Both the position numbers and the translations under genes were made by a program. A DNA stretch of 64,000 nt from Halictus rubicundus. Lineage: Eukaryota > Arthropoda > Insecta > Hymenoptera > Halictidae. This document shows positions 31,781 to 45,700 of the stretch, piece by piece (the stretch's first letter is position 1; each line of letters opens with the position of its first letter). The stretch is taken from assembly GCF_050948215.1 (NCBI RefSeq), contig NW_027488565.1, forward strand, positions 806,001 through 870,000. Reading direction: 5' to 3'. Under the pieces are notes generated by a model. That model was not told the origin of the DNA and made no database searches. It worked only from the letters and a program-made list of their open reading frames with translations.

Positions 31781-34139
31781 GAGGATAGGATAGGAAAGAG
31801 GACAGGATAGGATACAGGATACGATATTATAGAGGATAGGATAGGATAGAGGATAGGATAGGATAGAAGATCGGATAGGATAGAGGCTAGGATAGTATAG
31901 AAGATAGGATAGGATACAGGATAGGATAGGATAGAGGATAGGATAGGATAGAGGATAGGATAGAGGATAGGATAGGATAGAGGATAGGATAGGACAGAGG
32001 ATAGGATAGTATAGAGGATAGGATATTATGGAGGATAGGATAGGATAGAGGATAACATAGGGGATTGGATAGCATAGAGGATATGAGACGATAGAGGATA
32101 GGATAGGATAGAGGATCGGATAGGATAGAGGATAGGATAGGATAGAGGATAGGATAGGATACAGGATAGGATAGGATAGAGGATAGGATAGGATAGAGGA
32201 TAGGATAGGATAGAGGATAGGATAGGATAGAGGATAGGATAGGATAGAGGATAGGATAGGACAGAGGATAGGATAGTATAGAGGATAGGATATTATAGAG
32301 GATAGGGTAGGATAGAGGATAACATAGGGGATTGGATAGCATAGAGGATAGGAGTCGATAGAGGATAGGATAGGATAGAGGATAGGATAGGATAGAGGAT
32401 ATGATAGGATGGAGGATAGGATAGGGTAGAGGATAGGATAGGATAGATGATATTATAGGAAAGGGGATAGGATATGATAGAGGATACGATATTATAGAGG
32501 ATAACATAGGGGATTGTATAGGATAGAGGATAGGATAGGATTGATGATAGGATAGGAAAGAGGACAGGATAGGATACAGGATACGATATTATAGAGGATA
32601 CGATATTATAGAGGATATGATAGGATATAGGATAGGATAGGATAGGATAGAGGATTGGATAGGATAGAGGATAGGATGGGATAGACGATAGGATAGGATA
32701 GAGGATAGGATAGGATAGAGGATAGGATAGGATAGAGGATTGGATAGGATAGAGGATGCGATAGGATAGAGGATAGGATAGGATTGAGGATAGGATAGGA
32801 CAGAGGATAAGATAGGATACAGGATACGATATTATAGAGGATATGATAGGATAGAGGATAGGATAGGAAAGAAGATAGGATAGGATAGAGGATACGATAG
32901 GATAGAGGATAGGATTGCACTGAGGATAGGATAGGAAAGAGGACAGGATAGGATACAGGATACGATATTATAGAGGATACGATATTATAGAGGATAGGAT
33001 AGGATAGAGGATAGGATAGGATAGAGGATAGGATAGGATAGAGGATAGGATAGGATAGAGGATTGGATAGGATAGAGGATGCGATAGGATAGAGGATAGG
33101 ATAGGATTGAGGATAGGATAGGACAAAGGATAAGATAGGATACAGGATACGATATTATAGAGGATAGGATAGGATAGAGGATAGGATAGGATAAAGGATA
33201 GGGTAGGATAGACGATAGGATAGGATACAGGATAGGATAGGATAGAGGATAGGATAGGATAGAGGATATGATAGGATATAGTATAGGATAGGAAAGAGGA
33301 CAGGATAGGATACAGGATACGATATTATAGAGGATACGATATTATGGAGGAAAGGATAGGATAGAGGATAGGATAGGATAGAGGATTGGATAGGATAGAG
33401 GATGCGATAGGATAGAGGATAGGATAGGATAGAGGATAGGATAGGATAGAGGATAGGATAGGATAGAGGATTGGATAGGAAAGAGGATGCGATAGGATAG
33501 AGGATAGGATAGGATTGAGGATAGCATAGGACAGAGGATAAGATAGGATACAGGATACGATATAATAGAGGATACGATATTATAGAGGATATGATAGGAT
33601 ATAGGATAGGATAGGATAGGATAGAGGATTGGATAGGATAGAGGATAGGATGGGATAGACGATAGGATAGGATAGAGGATAGGATAGGATAGAGGATACG
33701 ATAGGATAGAGGATATGATAGGATATAGTATAGGATAGGAAAGACGACAGGATAGGATACAGGATACGATATTATACAGGATACGATATTATGAAGGATA
33801 GGATAGGATAGAGGATAGGATAGGATATAGGATAGGATAGGATAGAGGATAGGATAGGATATAGGATAGGATAGGATAGAGGATAGGATAGGATAGAGGA
33901 TAGGATAGGATAGAGGATTGGATAGGATAGAGGATGCGATAGGATAGAGGATAGGATAGGATTGAGGATAGGATAGAGGATAGGATAGAGGATAGGATAG
34001 AGGATAGGATAGGATAGGATATAGGATAGGATAGGATAGAGGATAGGATAGGATAGGATAGAGGATAGGATAGGATAGAGGATTGGATAGGATAGAGGAT
34101 GCGATAGGATAGAGGATAGGATTGAGGATAGGATAGGAC

Positions 34140-37100
34140 AGAGGACAGGATAGGATACAGGATACTATATTATAGAGGATAAGATATCATAGAGGATACG
34201 ATAGTATAGAGGATAGGATAGGATAGAGGATAGGATAGGATAGAGGATAGGATAGGATAGAGGATAGGATAGGATAGAGGATAGGATAGGATAGAGGATA
34301 GGATAGGATAGAGGATAGGATAGGATAGAGGATTGGATAGGATAGAGGATGCGATAGGATAGAGGATAGGATAGGATTGAGGATAGGATAGGACAGAGGA
34401 TAAGATAGGATACAGGATACGATATTATAGAGGATAGGATAGGATAGAGGATAGATAAGATAAAGGATAGGATAGGATAGTGGATATGATAGGATAGAGG
34501 ATAGGGTAGGATAGAGGATAGGATATGATAGAGGATAGGATATGATAGAGGATAGGATAGAGGATAGGATAGGAAAGAGGACAGGATAGGATACAGGATA
34601 CGATATTATAGAGGATAGGATAGGACAGAGGATAGGATAGTATAGAGGATAGGATATTATGGAGGATAGGATAGGATAGAGGATAGGATAGAGGATTGGA
34701 TAGCATAGAGGATAGGAGTCGATAGAGGATAGGATAGGATAGAGGATAGGATAGGATAGAGGATATGATAGGATAGAGGACTGGATAGGATAGCGGATAG
34801 GATGGGATAGAGGACAGGATAGGATACAGGATACGATATTATAGAGGATACGATATTATGGAGGATAGGATAGGATAGAGGATAGGATAGAGGATTGGAT
34901 AGAGGATAGGATAGGATATAGGATAGGATAGGATAGAGGATAGGATAGGATAGAGGATAGGATAGGATAGAGGATTGGATAGGATAGAGGATAGGATAGG
35001 ATAGAGGATAAGATAGGATACAGGATACGATACTATAGATAATAGGATATTATAGAGGATAGGATAGGATAAAGGATAGGGTAGGATAGACGATATTATA
35101 GGAAAGAGGATAGGATATGATAGAGGATACGATATTATAGGAAAGAGGATAGGATATGATAGAGGATACGATATTATAGAGGATAGGATAGGATAGAGGA
35201 TAACATAGGGGATTGGATAGGATAGAGGATAGGATAGGATGGAGGATAGGATAGGATAGAGGATAGGATAGGATAGAGGATAGGATAGGATAGAGGATAG
35301 GATAGGATGGAGGATAGGATAGGATAGAGGATAGGATAGGATAGAGGATATGATAGGATAGAGGATACGATAGGATAGGACAGAGGATTGGATAGGATCG
35401 AGGATGCGATAGGATAGAGGATAGGATACTACAGAGGATAGGATAGGATACAGGATACGATATTATAGAGGATACGATATTATAGAGGATAGGATAGGAT
35501 AGAGGATAGGATAGGATAGAGGATAGGATAGGATAGAGGATAGGATAGGAAAGAGGACAGGATAGGATACAGGATACGATATTATAGAGGATAGGATAGG
35601 ATAGAGGATAGGATAGGATAGAAGATCGGATAGGATAGAGGCTAGGATAGTATAGAAGATAGGATAGGATACAGGATAGGATAGGATAGAGGATAGGATA
35701 GGATAGAGGATAGGATAGAGGATAGGATAGGATAGAGGATAGGATAGGACAGAGGATAGGATAGTATAGAGGATAGGATAGGATAGAGGATTGGATAGGA
35801 TAGAGGATGCGATAGGATAGAGGATAGGATAGGATTGAGGATAGGATAGGACAGAGGATAAGATAGGATACAGGATACGATATTATAGAGGATAGGATAG
35901 GATAGAGGATAGATAGGATAAAGGATAGGATAGGATAGTGGATATGATAGGATAGAGGATAGGGTAGGATAGAGGATAGGATATGATAGAGGATAGGATA
36001 TGATAGAGGATAGGATAGAGGATAGGATAGGAAAGAGGACAGGATAGGATACAGGATACGATATTATAGAGGATAGGATAGGACAGAGGATAGGATAGTA
36101 TAGAGGATAGGATATTATGGAGGATAGGATAGGATAGAGGATAGGATAGAGGATTGGATAGCATAGAGGATAGGAGTCGATAGAGGATAGGATAGGATAG
36201 AGGATAGGATAGGATAGAGGATATGATAGGATAGAGGACTGGATAGGATAGCGGATAGGATGGGATAGAGGACAGGATAGGATACAGGATACGATATTAT
36301 AGAGGATACGATATTATGAAGGATAGGATAGGATAGAGGATAGGATAGAGGATTGGATAGAGGATAGGATAGGATATAGGATAGGATAGGATAGAGGATA
36401 GGATAGGATAGAGGATAGGATAGGATAGAGGATTGGATAGGATAGAGGATAGGATAGGATAGAGGATAAGATAGGATACAGGATACGATACTATAGATAA
36501 TAGGATATTATAGAGGATAGGATAGGATAAAGGATAGGGTAGGATAGACGATATTATAGGAAAGAGGATAGGATATGATAGAGGATATGATATTATAGGA
36601 AAGAGGATAGGATATGATAGAGGATACGATATTATAGAGGATAGGATAGGATAGAGGATAACATAGGGGATTGGATAGGATAGAGGATAGGATAGGATGG
36701 AGGATAGGATAGGATAGAGGATAGGATAGGATAGAGGATAGGATAGGATAGAGGATAGGATAGGATGGAGGATAGGATAGGATAGAGGATAGGATAGGAT
36801 AGAGGATATGATAGGATAGAGGATACGATAGGATAGGACAGAGGATTGGATAGGATCGAGGATGCGATAGGATAGAGGATAGGATACTACAGAGGATAGG
36901 ATAGGATACAGGATACGATATTATAGAGGATACGATATTATAGAGGATAGGATAGGATAGAGGATAGGATAGGATAGAGGATAGGATAGGATAGAGGATA
37001 GGATAGGAAAGAGGACAGGATAGGATACAGGATACGATATTATAGAGGATAGGATAGGATAGAGGATAGGATAGGATAGAAGATCGGATAGGATAGAGGC
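34140..37100. repeat. 1458-bp direct repeat in satellite
   Basis: A 282-bp stretch ending at 34706 recurs unchanged in translation ending at 36164, an offset of 1458 bp. The order of variants on both sides is the same (GATAGATAGG or GATAGATAAG, GATAGTGGATATG, GATAGCATAGAGG, GGAGTCGATAG, then GATAGCGGATAGG). 1458 is not a multiple of 17, because the segment contains length-variant monomers. Edges are approximate. Confidence 0.7.
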
Positions 37101-37449
37101 TAGGATAGTATAGAAGATAGGATAGGATACAGGATAGGATAGGATAGAGGATAGGATAGGATAGAGGATAGGATAGAGGATAGGATAGGATAGAGGATAG
37201 GATAGGACAGAGGATAGGATAGTATAGAGGATAGGATATTATGGAGGATAGGATAGGATAGAGGATAACATAGAGGATTGGATAGCATAGAGGATAAGAG
37301 ACGATAGAGGATAGGGTAGGATAGAGGATCGGATAGGATAGAGGATAGGATAGGATAGAGGATAGGATAGGATACAGGATAGGATAGGATAGAGGATAGG
37401 ATAGGATAGAGGATAGGATAGGATAGAGGATAGGATAGGATAGAGGATA

Positions 37450-39034
37450 GGATAGGATAGAGGATAGGATAGGACAGAGGATAGGATAGTATAGAGGATA
37501 GGATATTAAAGAGGATAGGGTAGGATAGAGGATAACATAGGGGATTGGATAGCATAGAGGATAGGAGTCGATAGAGGATAGGATAGGATAGAGGATAGGA
37601 TAGGATAGAGGATATGATAGGATGGAGGATAGGATAGGATAGAGGATAGGATAGGATAGATGATATTATAGGAAAGGGGATAGGATATGATAGAGGATAC
37701 GATATTATAGAGGATAGGATAGGATAGAGGATAACATAGGGGATTGTATAGGATAGAGGATAGGATAGGATTGATGATAGGATAGGAAAGAGGACAGGAT
37801 AGGATACAGGATACGATATTATAGAGGATACGATATTATAGAGGATATGATAGGATATAGGATAGGATAGGATAGGATAGAGGATTGGATAGGATAGAGG
37901 ATAGGATGGGATAGACGATAGGATAGGATAGAGGATAGGATAGGATAGAGGATAGGATAGGATAGAGGATTGGATAGGATAGAGGATGCGATAGGATAGA
38001 GGATAGGATAGGATTGAGGATAGGATAGGACAGAGGATAAGATAGGATACAGGATACGATATTATAGAGGATATGATAGGATAGAGGATAGGATAGGAAA
38101 GAAGATAGGATAGGATAGAGGATACGATAGGATAGAGGATAGGATTGCACTGAGGATAGGATAGGAAAGAGGACAGGATAGGATACAGGATACGATATTA
38201 TAGAGGATACGATATTATAGAGGATAGGATAGGATAGAGGATAGGATAGGATAGAGGATAGGATAGGACAGAGGATAGGATAGTATAGAGGATAGGATAT
38301 TAAAGAGGATAGGGTAGGATAGAGGATAACATAGGGGATTGGATAGCATAGAGGATAGGAGTCGATAGAGGATAGGATAGGATAGAGGATAGGATAGGAT
38401 AGAGGATATGATAGGATGGAGGATAGGATAGGATAGAGGATAGGATAGGATAGATGATATTATAGGAAAGGGGATAGGATATGATAGAGGATACGATATT
38501 ATAGAGGATAGGATAGGATAGAGGATAACATAGGGGATTGTATAGGATAGAGGATAGGATAGGATTGATGATAGGATAGGAAAGAGGACAGGATAGGATA
38601 CAGGATACGATATTATAGAGGATACGATATTATAGAGGATATGATAGGATATAGGATAGGATAGGATAGGATAGAGGATTGGATAGGATAGAGGATAGGA
38701 TGGGATAGACGATAGGATAGGATAGAGGATAGGATAGGATAGAGGATAGGATAGGATAGAGGATTGGATAGGATAGAGGATGCGATAGGATAGAGGATAG
38801 GATAGGATTGAGGATAGGATAGGACAGAGGATAAGATAGGATACAGGATACGATATTATAGAGGATATGATAGGATAGAGGATAGGATAGGAAAGAAGAT
38901 AGGATAGGATAGAGGATACGATAGGATAGAGGATAGGATTGCACTGAGGATAGGATAGGAAAGAGGACAGGATAGGATACAGGATACGATATTATAGAGG
39001 ATACGATATTATAGAGGATAGGATAGGATAGAGG
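37450..39034. repeat. 794-bp tandem duplication in satellite
   Basis: Two adjacent copies have a period of 794 bp. The variant GATATTAAAG is at 37502 and 38296 and I saw it nowhere else. GGACAGAGG is at 37472 and 38266, and TGCACTGAGG at 38146 and 38940. The private variant shared only by these two copies supports a local, recent duplication. Confidence 0.88.
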
Positions 39035-42000
39035 ATAGGATAGGATAGAGGATAGGATAGGATAGAGGATAGGATAGGATAGAGGATTGGATAGGATAGA
39101 GGATGCGATAGGATAGAGGATAGGATAGGATTGAGGATAGGATAGGACAAAGGATAAGATAGGATACAGGATACGATATTATAGAGGATAGGATAGGATA
39201 GAGGATAGGATAGGATAAAGGATAGGGTAGGATAGACGATAGGATAGGATACAGGATAGGATAGGATAGAGGATAGGATAGGATAGAGGATATGATAGGA
39301 TATAGTATAGGATAGGAAAGAGGACAGGATAGGATACAGGATACGATATTATAGAGGATACGATATTATGGAGGAAAGGATAGGATAGAGGATAGGATAG
39401 GATATAGGATAGGATAGGATAGAGGATAGGATAGGATAGAGGATAGGATAGGATAGAGGATTGGATAGGATAGAGGATGCGATAGGATAGAGGATAGGAT
39501 AGGATTGAGGATAGGATAGGATTGAGGATAGGATAGGACAGAGGATAAGATAGGATACAGGATACGATATTATAGAGGATACGATATTATAGAGGATAGG
39601 ATAGGATAGAGGATAGGATATAATAGAGGATACGATATTATAGAGGATATGATAGGATATAGGATAGGATAGGATAGGATAGAGGATTGGATAGGATAGA
39701 GGATAGGATGGGATAGACGATAGGATAGGATAGAGGATAGGATAGGATAGAGGATACGATAGGATAGAGGATATGATAGGATATAGTATAGGATAGGAAA
39801 GAGGACAGGATAGGATACAGGATACGATATTATACAGGATACGATATTATGAAGGATAGGATAGGATAGAGGATAGGATAGGATATAGGATAGGATAGGA
39901 TAGAGGATAGGATAGGATAGAGGATAGGATAGGATAGAGGATTGGATAGGAAAGAAGATAGGATAGGATAGAGGATACGATAGGATAGAGGATAGGATTG
40001 CACTGAGGATAGGATAGGAAAGAGGACAGGATAGGATACAGGATACGATATTATAGAGGATACGATATTATAGAGGATAGGATAGGATAGAGGATAGGAT
40101 AGGATAGAGGATAGGATAGGATAGAGGATAGGATAGGATAGAGGATTGGATAGGATAGAGGATGCGATAGGATAGAGGATAGGATAGGATTGAGGATAGG
40201 ATAGGACAAAGGATAAGATAGGATACAGGATACGATATTATAGAGGATAGGATAGGATAGAGGATAGGATAGGATAAAGGATAGGGTAGGATAGACGATA
40301 GGATAGGATACAGGATAGGATAGGATAGAGGATAGGATAGGATAGAGGATATGATAGGATATAGTATAGGATAGGATAGAGGATTGGATAGGATAGAGGA
40401 TGCGATAGGATAGAGGATAGGATAGGATTGAGGATAGGATAGGACAGAGGACAGGATAGGATACAGGATACTATATTATAGAGGATACGATATCATAGAG
40501 GATACGATAGTATAGAGGATAGGATAGGATAGAGGAGAGGATAGGATAGAGGATAGGATAGGATAGAGGATAGGATAGGATAGAGGATAGGATAGGATAG
40601 AGGATAGGATAGGATAGAGGATAGGATAGGATAGAGGATTGGATAGGATAGAGGATGCGATAGGATAGAGGATAGGATAGGATTGAGGATAGGATAGGAC
40701 AGAGGATAAGATAGGATACAGGATACGATATTATAGAGGATAGGATAGGATAGAGGATAGATAGGATAAAGGATAGGATAGGATAGTGGATATGATAGGA
40801 TAGAGGATAGGGTAGGATAGAGGATAGGATATGATAGAGGATAGGATATGATAGAGGATAGGATAGAGGATAGGATAGGAAAGAGGACAGGATAGGATAC
40901 AGGATACGATATTATAGAGGATACGATATTATGGAGGAAAGGATAGGATAGAGGATAGGATAGGATAGAGGATAGGATAGGATAGAGGATAGGATAGGAT
41001 AGAGGATAGGATAGGATAGAGGATTGGATAGGATAGAGGATGCGATAGGATAGAGGATAGGATAGGATTGAGGATAGGATAGGACAGAGGATAAGATAGG
41101 ATACAGGATACGATATTATAGAGGATATGATAGGATAGAGGATAGGATAGGAAAGAAGATAGGATAGGATAGAGGATACGATAGGATAGAGGATAGGATT
41201 GCACTGAGGATAGGATAGGAAAGAGGACAGGATAGGATACAGGATACGATATTATAGAGGATACGATATTATAGAGGATAGGATAGGATAGAGGATAGGA
41301 TAGGATAGAGGATAGGATAGGATAGAGGATAGGATAGGATAGAGGATTGGATAGGATAGAGGATGCGATAGGATAGAGGATAGGATAGGATTGAGGATAG
41401 GATAGGACAAAGGATAAGATAGGATACAGGATACGATATTATAGAGGATAGGATAGGATAGAGGATAGGATAGGATAAAGGATAGGGTAGGATAGACGAT
41501 AGGATAGGATACAGGATAGGATAGGATAGAGGATAGGATAGGATAGAGGATATGATAGGATATAGTATAGGATAGGAAAGAGGACAGGATAGGATACAGG
41601 ATACGATATTATAGAGGATACGATATTATGGAGGAAAGGATAGGATAGAGGATAGGATAGGATATAGGATAGGATAGGATAGAGGATAGGATAGGATAGA
41701 GGATAGGATAGGATAGAGGATTGGATAGGATAGAGGATGCGATAGGATAGAGGATAGGATAGGATAGAGGATAGGATAGGATAGAGGATAGGATAGGATA
41801 GAGGATTGGATAGGAAAGAGGATGCGATAGGATAGAGGATAGGATAGGATTGAGGATAGCATAGGACAGAGGATAAGATAGGATACAGGATACGATATAA
41901 TAGAGGATACGATATTATAGAGGATATGATAGGATATAGGATAGGATAGGATAGGATAGAGGATTGGATAGGATAGAGGATAGGATGGGATAGACGATAG

Positions 42001-42700
42001 GATAGGATAGAGGATAGGATAGGATAGAGGATACGATAGGATAGAGGATATGATAGGATATAGTATAGGATAGGAAAGAGGACAGGATAGGATACAGGAT
42101 ACGATATTATACAGGATACGATATTATGAAGGATAGGATAGGATAGAGGATAGGATAGGATATAGGATAGGATAGGATAGAGGATAGGATAGGATAGAGG
42201 ATAGGATAGGATAGAGGATTGGATAGGATAGAGGATGCGATAGGATAGAGGATAGGATAGGATTGAGGATAGGATAGAGGATAGGATAGAGGATAGGATA
42301 GGATATAGGATAGGATAGGATAGAGGATAGGATAGGATAGAGGATAGGATAGGATAGAGGATTGGATAGGATAGAGGATGCGATAGGATAGAGGATAGGA
42401 TAGGATTGAGGATAGGATAGGACAGAGGACAGGATAGGATACAGGATACTATATTATAGAGGATACGATATCATAGAGGATACGATAGTATAGAGGATAG
42501 GATAGGATAGAGGATAGGATAGGATAGAGGATAGGATAGGATAGAGGATAGGATAGGATAGAGGATAGGATAGGATAGAGGATAGGATAGGATAGAGGAT
42601 TGGATAGGATAGAGGATGCGATAGGATAGAGGATAGGATAGGATTGAGGATAGGATAGGACAGAGGATAAGATAGGATACAGGATACGATATTATAGAGG
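38940..42700. repeat. ~2.26-kb direct repeat in satellite
   Basis: TGCACTGAGG at 38940 and 41200, and the variant ATTATGGAGGAAAGG near 39361 and 41621, share an offset of 2260 bp. Further along, TACAGGATACGATATTATGAAGG at 39833 and 42109 gives 2276 bp, so small length changes have accumulated. A further TGCACTGAGG copy at 39999 lies between them, which means this segment also has internal duplication. Confidence 0.75.
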
Positions 42701-42709
42701 ATAGGATAT

Positions 42710-45700
42710 AATAGAGGATAGATAGGATAAAGGATAGGATAGGATAGTGGATATGATAGGATAGAGGATAGGGTAGGATAGAGGATAGGATATGATAGAG
42801 GATAGGATATGATAGAGGATAGGATAGAGGATAGGATAGGAAAGAGGACAGGATAGGATACAGGATACGATATTATAGAGGATAGGATAGGACAGAGGAT
42901 AGGATAGTATAGAGGATAGGATATTATGGAGGATAGGATAGGATAGAGGATTGGATAGCATAGAGGATAGGAGTCGATAGAGGATAGGATAGGATAGAGG
43001 ATAGGATAGGATAGAGGATATGATAGGATAGAGGACTGGATAGGATAGAGGATAGGATGGGATAGAGGACAGGATAGGATACAGGATACGATATTATAGA
43101 GGATACGATATTATGGAGGATAGGATAGGATAGAGGATAGGATAGAGGATTGGATAGAGGATAGGATAGGATATAGGATAGGATAGGATAGAGGATAGGA
43201 TAGGATAGAGGATAGGATAGGATAGAGGATTGGATAGGATAGAGGATAGGATAGGATAGAGGATAAGATAGGATACAGGATACGATACTATAGATAATAG
43301 GATATTATAGAGGATAGGATAGGATAAAGGATAGGGTAGGATAGACGATATTATAGGAAAGAGGATAGGATATGATAGAGGATACGATATTATAGGAAAG
43401 AGGATAGGATATGATAGAGGATACGATATTATAGAGGATAGGATAGGATAGAGGATAACATAGGGGATTGGATAGGATAGAGGATAGGATAGGATGGAGG
43501 ATAGGATAGGATAGAGGATAGGATAGGATAGAGGATAGGATAGGATAGAGGATAGGATAGGATAGAGGATAGGATAGGATAGAGGATATGATAGGATAGA
43601 GGATACGATAGGATAGAGGATAGGATAGGATAGATGATATTATAGGAAAGAGGATAGGATATGATAGAGGATACGATATTATAGAGGATAGGATAGGATA
43701 GAGGATAACATAGGGGATTCGATAGGATAGAGGATAGGATAGGATTGATGATAGGATAGGAAAGAGGATAGCATAGGATAGAGGATAGGATAGGATAGAG
43801 GATAGGATAGGATAGAGGATAGGATAGGATAGAGGATAGGATAGGATAGAGGATAGGATAGGATAGAGGATTGGATAGGATAGAGGATGCGATAGGATAG
43901 AGGATAGGATAGGATTGAGGATAGGATAGGATAGAGGATAAGATAGGATACAGGATACGATACTATAGATAATAGGATATTATAGAGGATAGAATAGGAT
44001 AAAGGATAGGGTAGGATAGACGATATTATAGGAAAGAGGATAGGATATGATAGAGGATACGATATTATAGGAAAGAGGATAGGATATGATAGAGGATACG
44101 ATATTATAGAGGATAGGATAGGATAGAGGATAGGATAGGATGGAGGTTAGGATAGGATAGAGGATAGGATAGGATAGAGGATATGATAGGATAGAGGATA
44201 GGATAGGATAGAGGATAGGATAGGATAGATGATATTATAGGAAAGAGGATAGGATATGATAGAGGATACGATATTATAGAGGATAGGATAGGATAGAGGA
44301 TAACATAGGGGATTGGATAGGATAGAGGATAGGATAGGATTGATGATAGGATAGGAAAGAGGACAGGATAGGATACAGGATACGATATTATAGAGGATAC
44401 GATAGTATAGAGGATAGGATAGGATAGAGGATAGGATAGGATAGAGGATAGGATAGGATAGAGGATAGGATAGTATAGAGGATAGGATAGGATAGAGGAT
44501 AGGATAGGATAGACGATAGGATAGGATAGAGGATAGGATAGGATAGAGAATAGGATAGGATAGAGGATAGGATAGGATAGAGGATAGGATAGGATAGGAT
44601 AAAGGATAGGATAGGATAGAGGATAGGATAGGATAGAGGATAGGATAGGATAGAGGATAGGATAGGATAGAGGATAGGATAGGATAGAAGATAGGATAGG
44701 ATAGAGGATACGATAGGATAGAGGGTAGGATAGGACAGAGGATAGGATAGTATAGAGGATAGGATATTATGGAGGATAGGATAGGATAGAGGATAGGATA
44801 GAGGATTGGATAGCTTAGAGGATAGGAGTCGATAGAGGATAGGACAGGATAGAGGATAGGATAGGATAGAGGATATGATAGGATAGAGGACTGGATAGGA
44901 TAGAGGATGCGATAGGATAGAGGATAGGATAGGATTGAGGATAGGATAGGATAGAGGATAAGATAGGATACAGGATACGATACTATAGATAATAGGATAT
45001 TATAGAGGATAGAATAGGATAAAGGATAGGTTAGGATAGACGATATTATAGGAAAGAGGATAGGATATGATAGAGGATACGATATTATAGGAAAGAGGAT
45101 AGGATATGATAGAGGATACGATATTATAGAGGATAGGATAGGATAGAGGATAGGATAGGATGGAGGTTAGGATAGGATAGAGGATAGGATAGGATAGAGG
45201 ATATGATAGGATAGAGGATAGGATAGGATAGAGGATAGGATAGGATAGATGATATTATAGGAAAGAGGATAGGATATGATAGAGGATACGATATTATAGA
45301 GGATAGGATAGGATAGAGGATAACATAGGGGATTGGATAGGATAGAGGATAGGATAGGATTGATGATAGGATAGGAAAGAGGACAGGATAGGATACAGGA
45401 TACGATATTATAGAGGATACGATAGTATAGAGGATAGGATAGGATAGAGGATAGGATAGGATAGAGGATAGGATAGGATAGAGGATAGGATAGTATAGAG
45501 GATAGGATAGGATAGAGGATAGGATAGGATAGACGATAGGATAGGATAGAGGATAGGATAGGATAGAGAATAGGATAGGATAGAGGATAGGATAGGATAG
45601 AGGATAGGATAGGATAGGATAAAGGATAGGATAGGATAGAGGATAGGATAGGATAGAGGATAGATAGGATAAAGGATAGGATAGGATAGTGGATATGATA

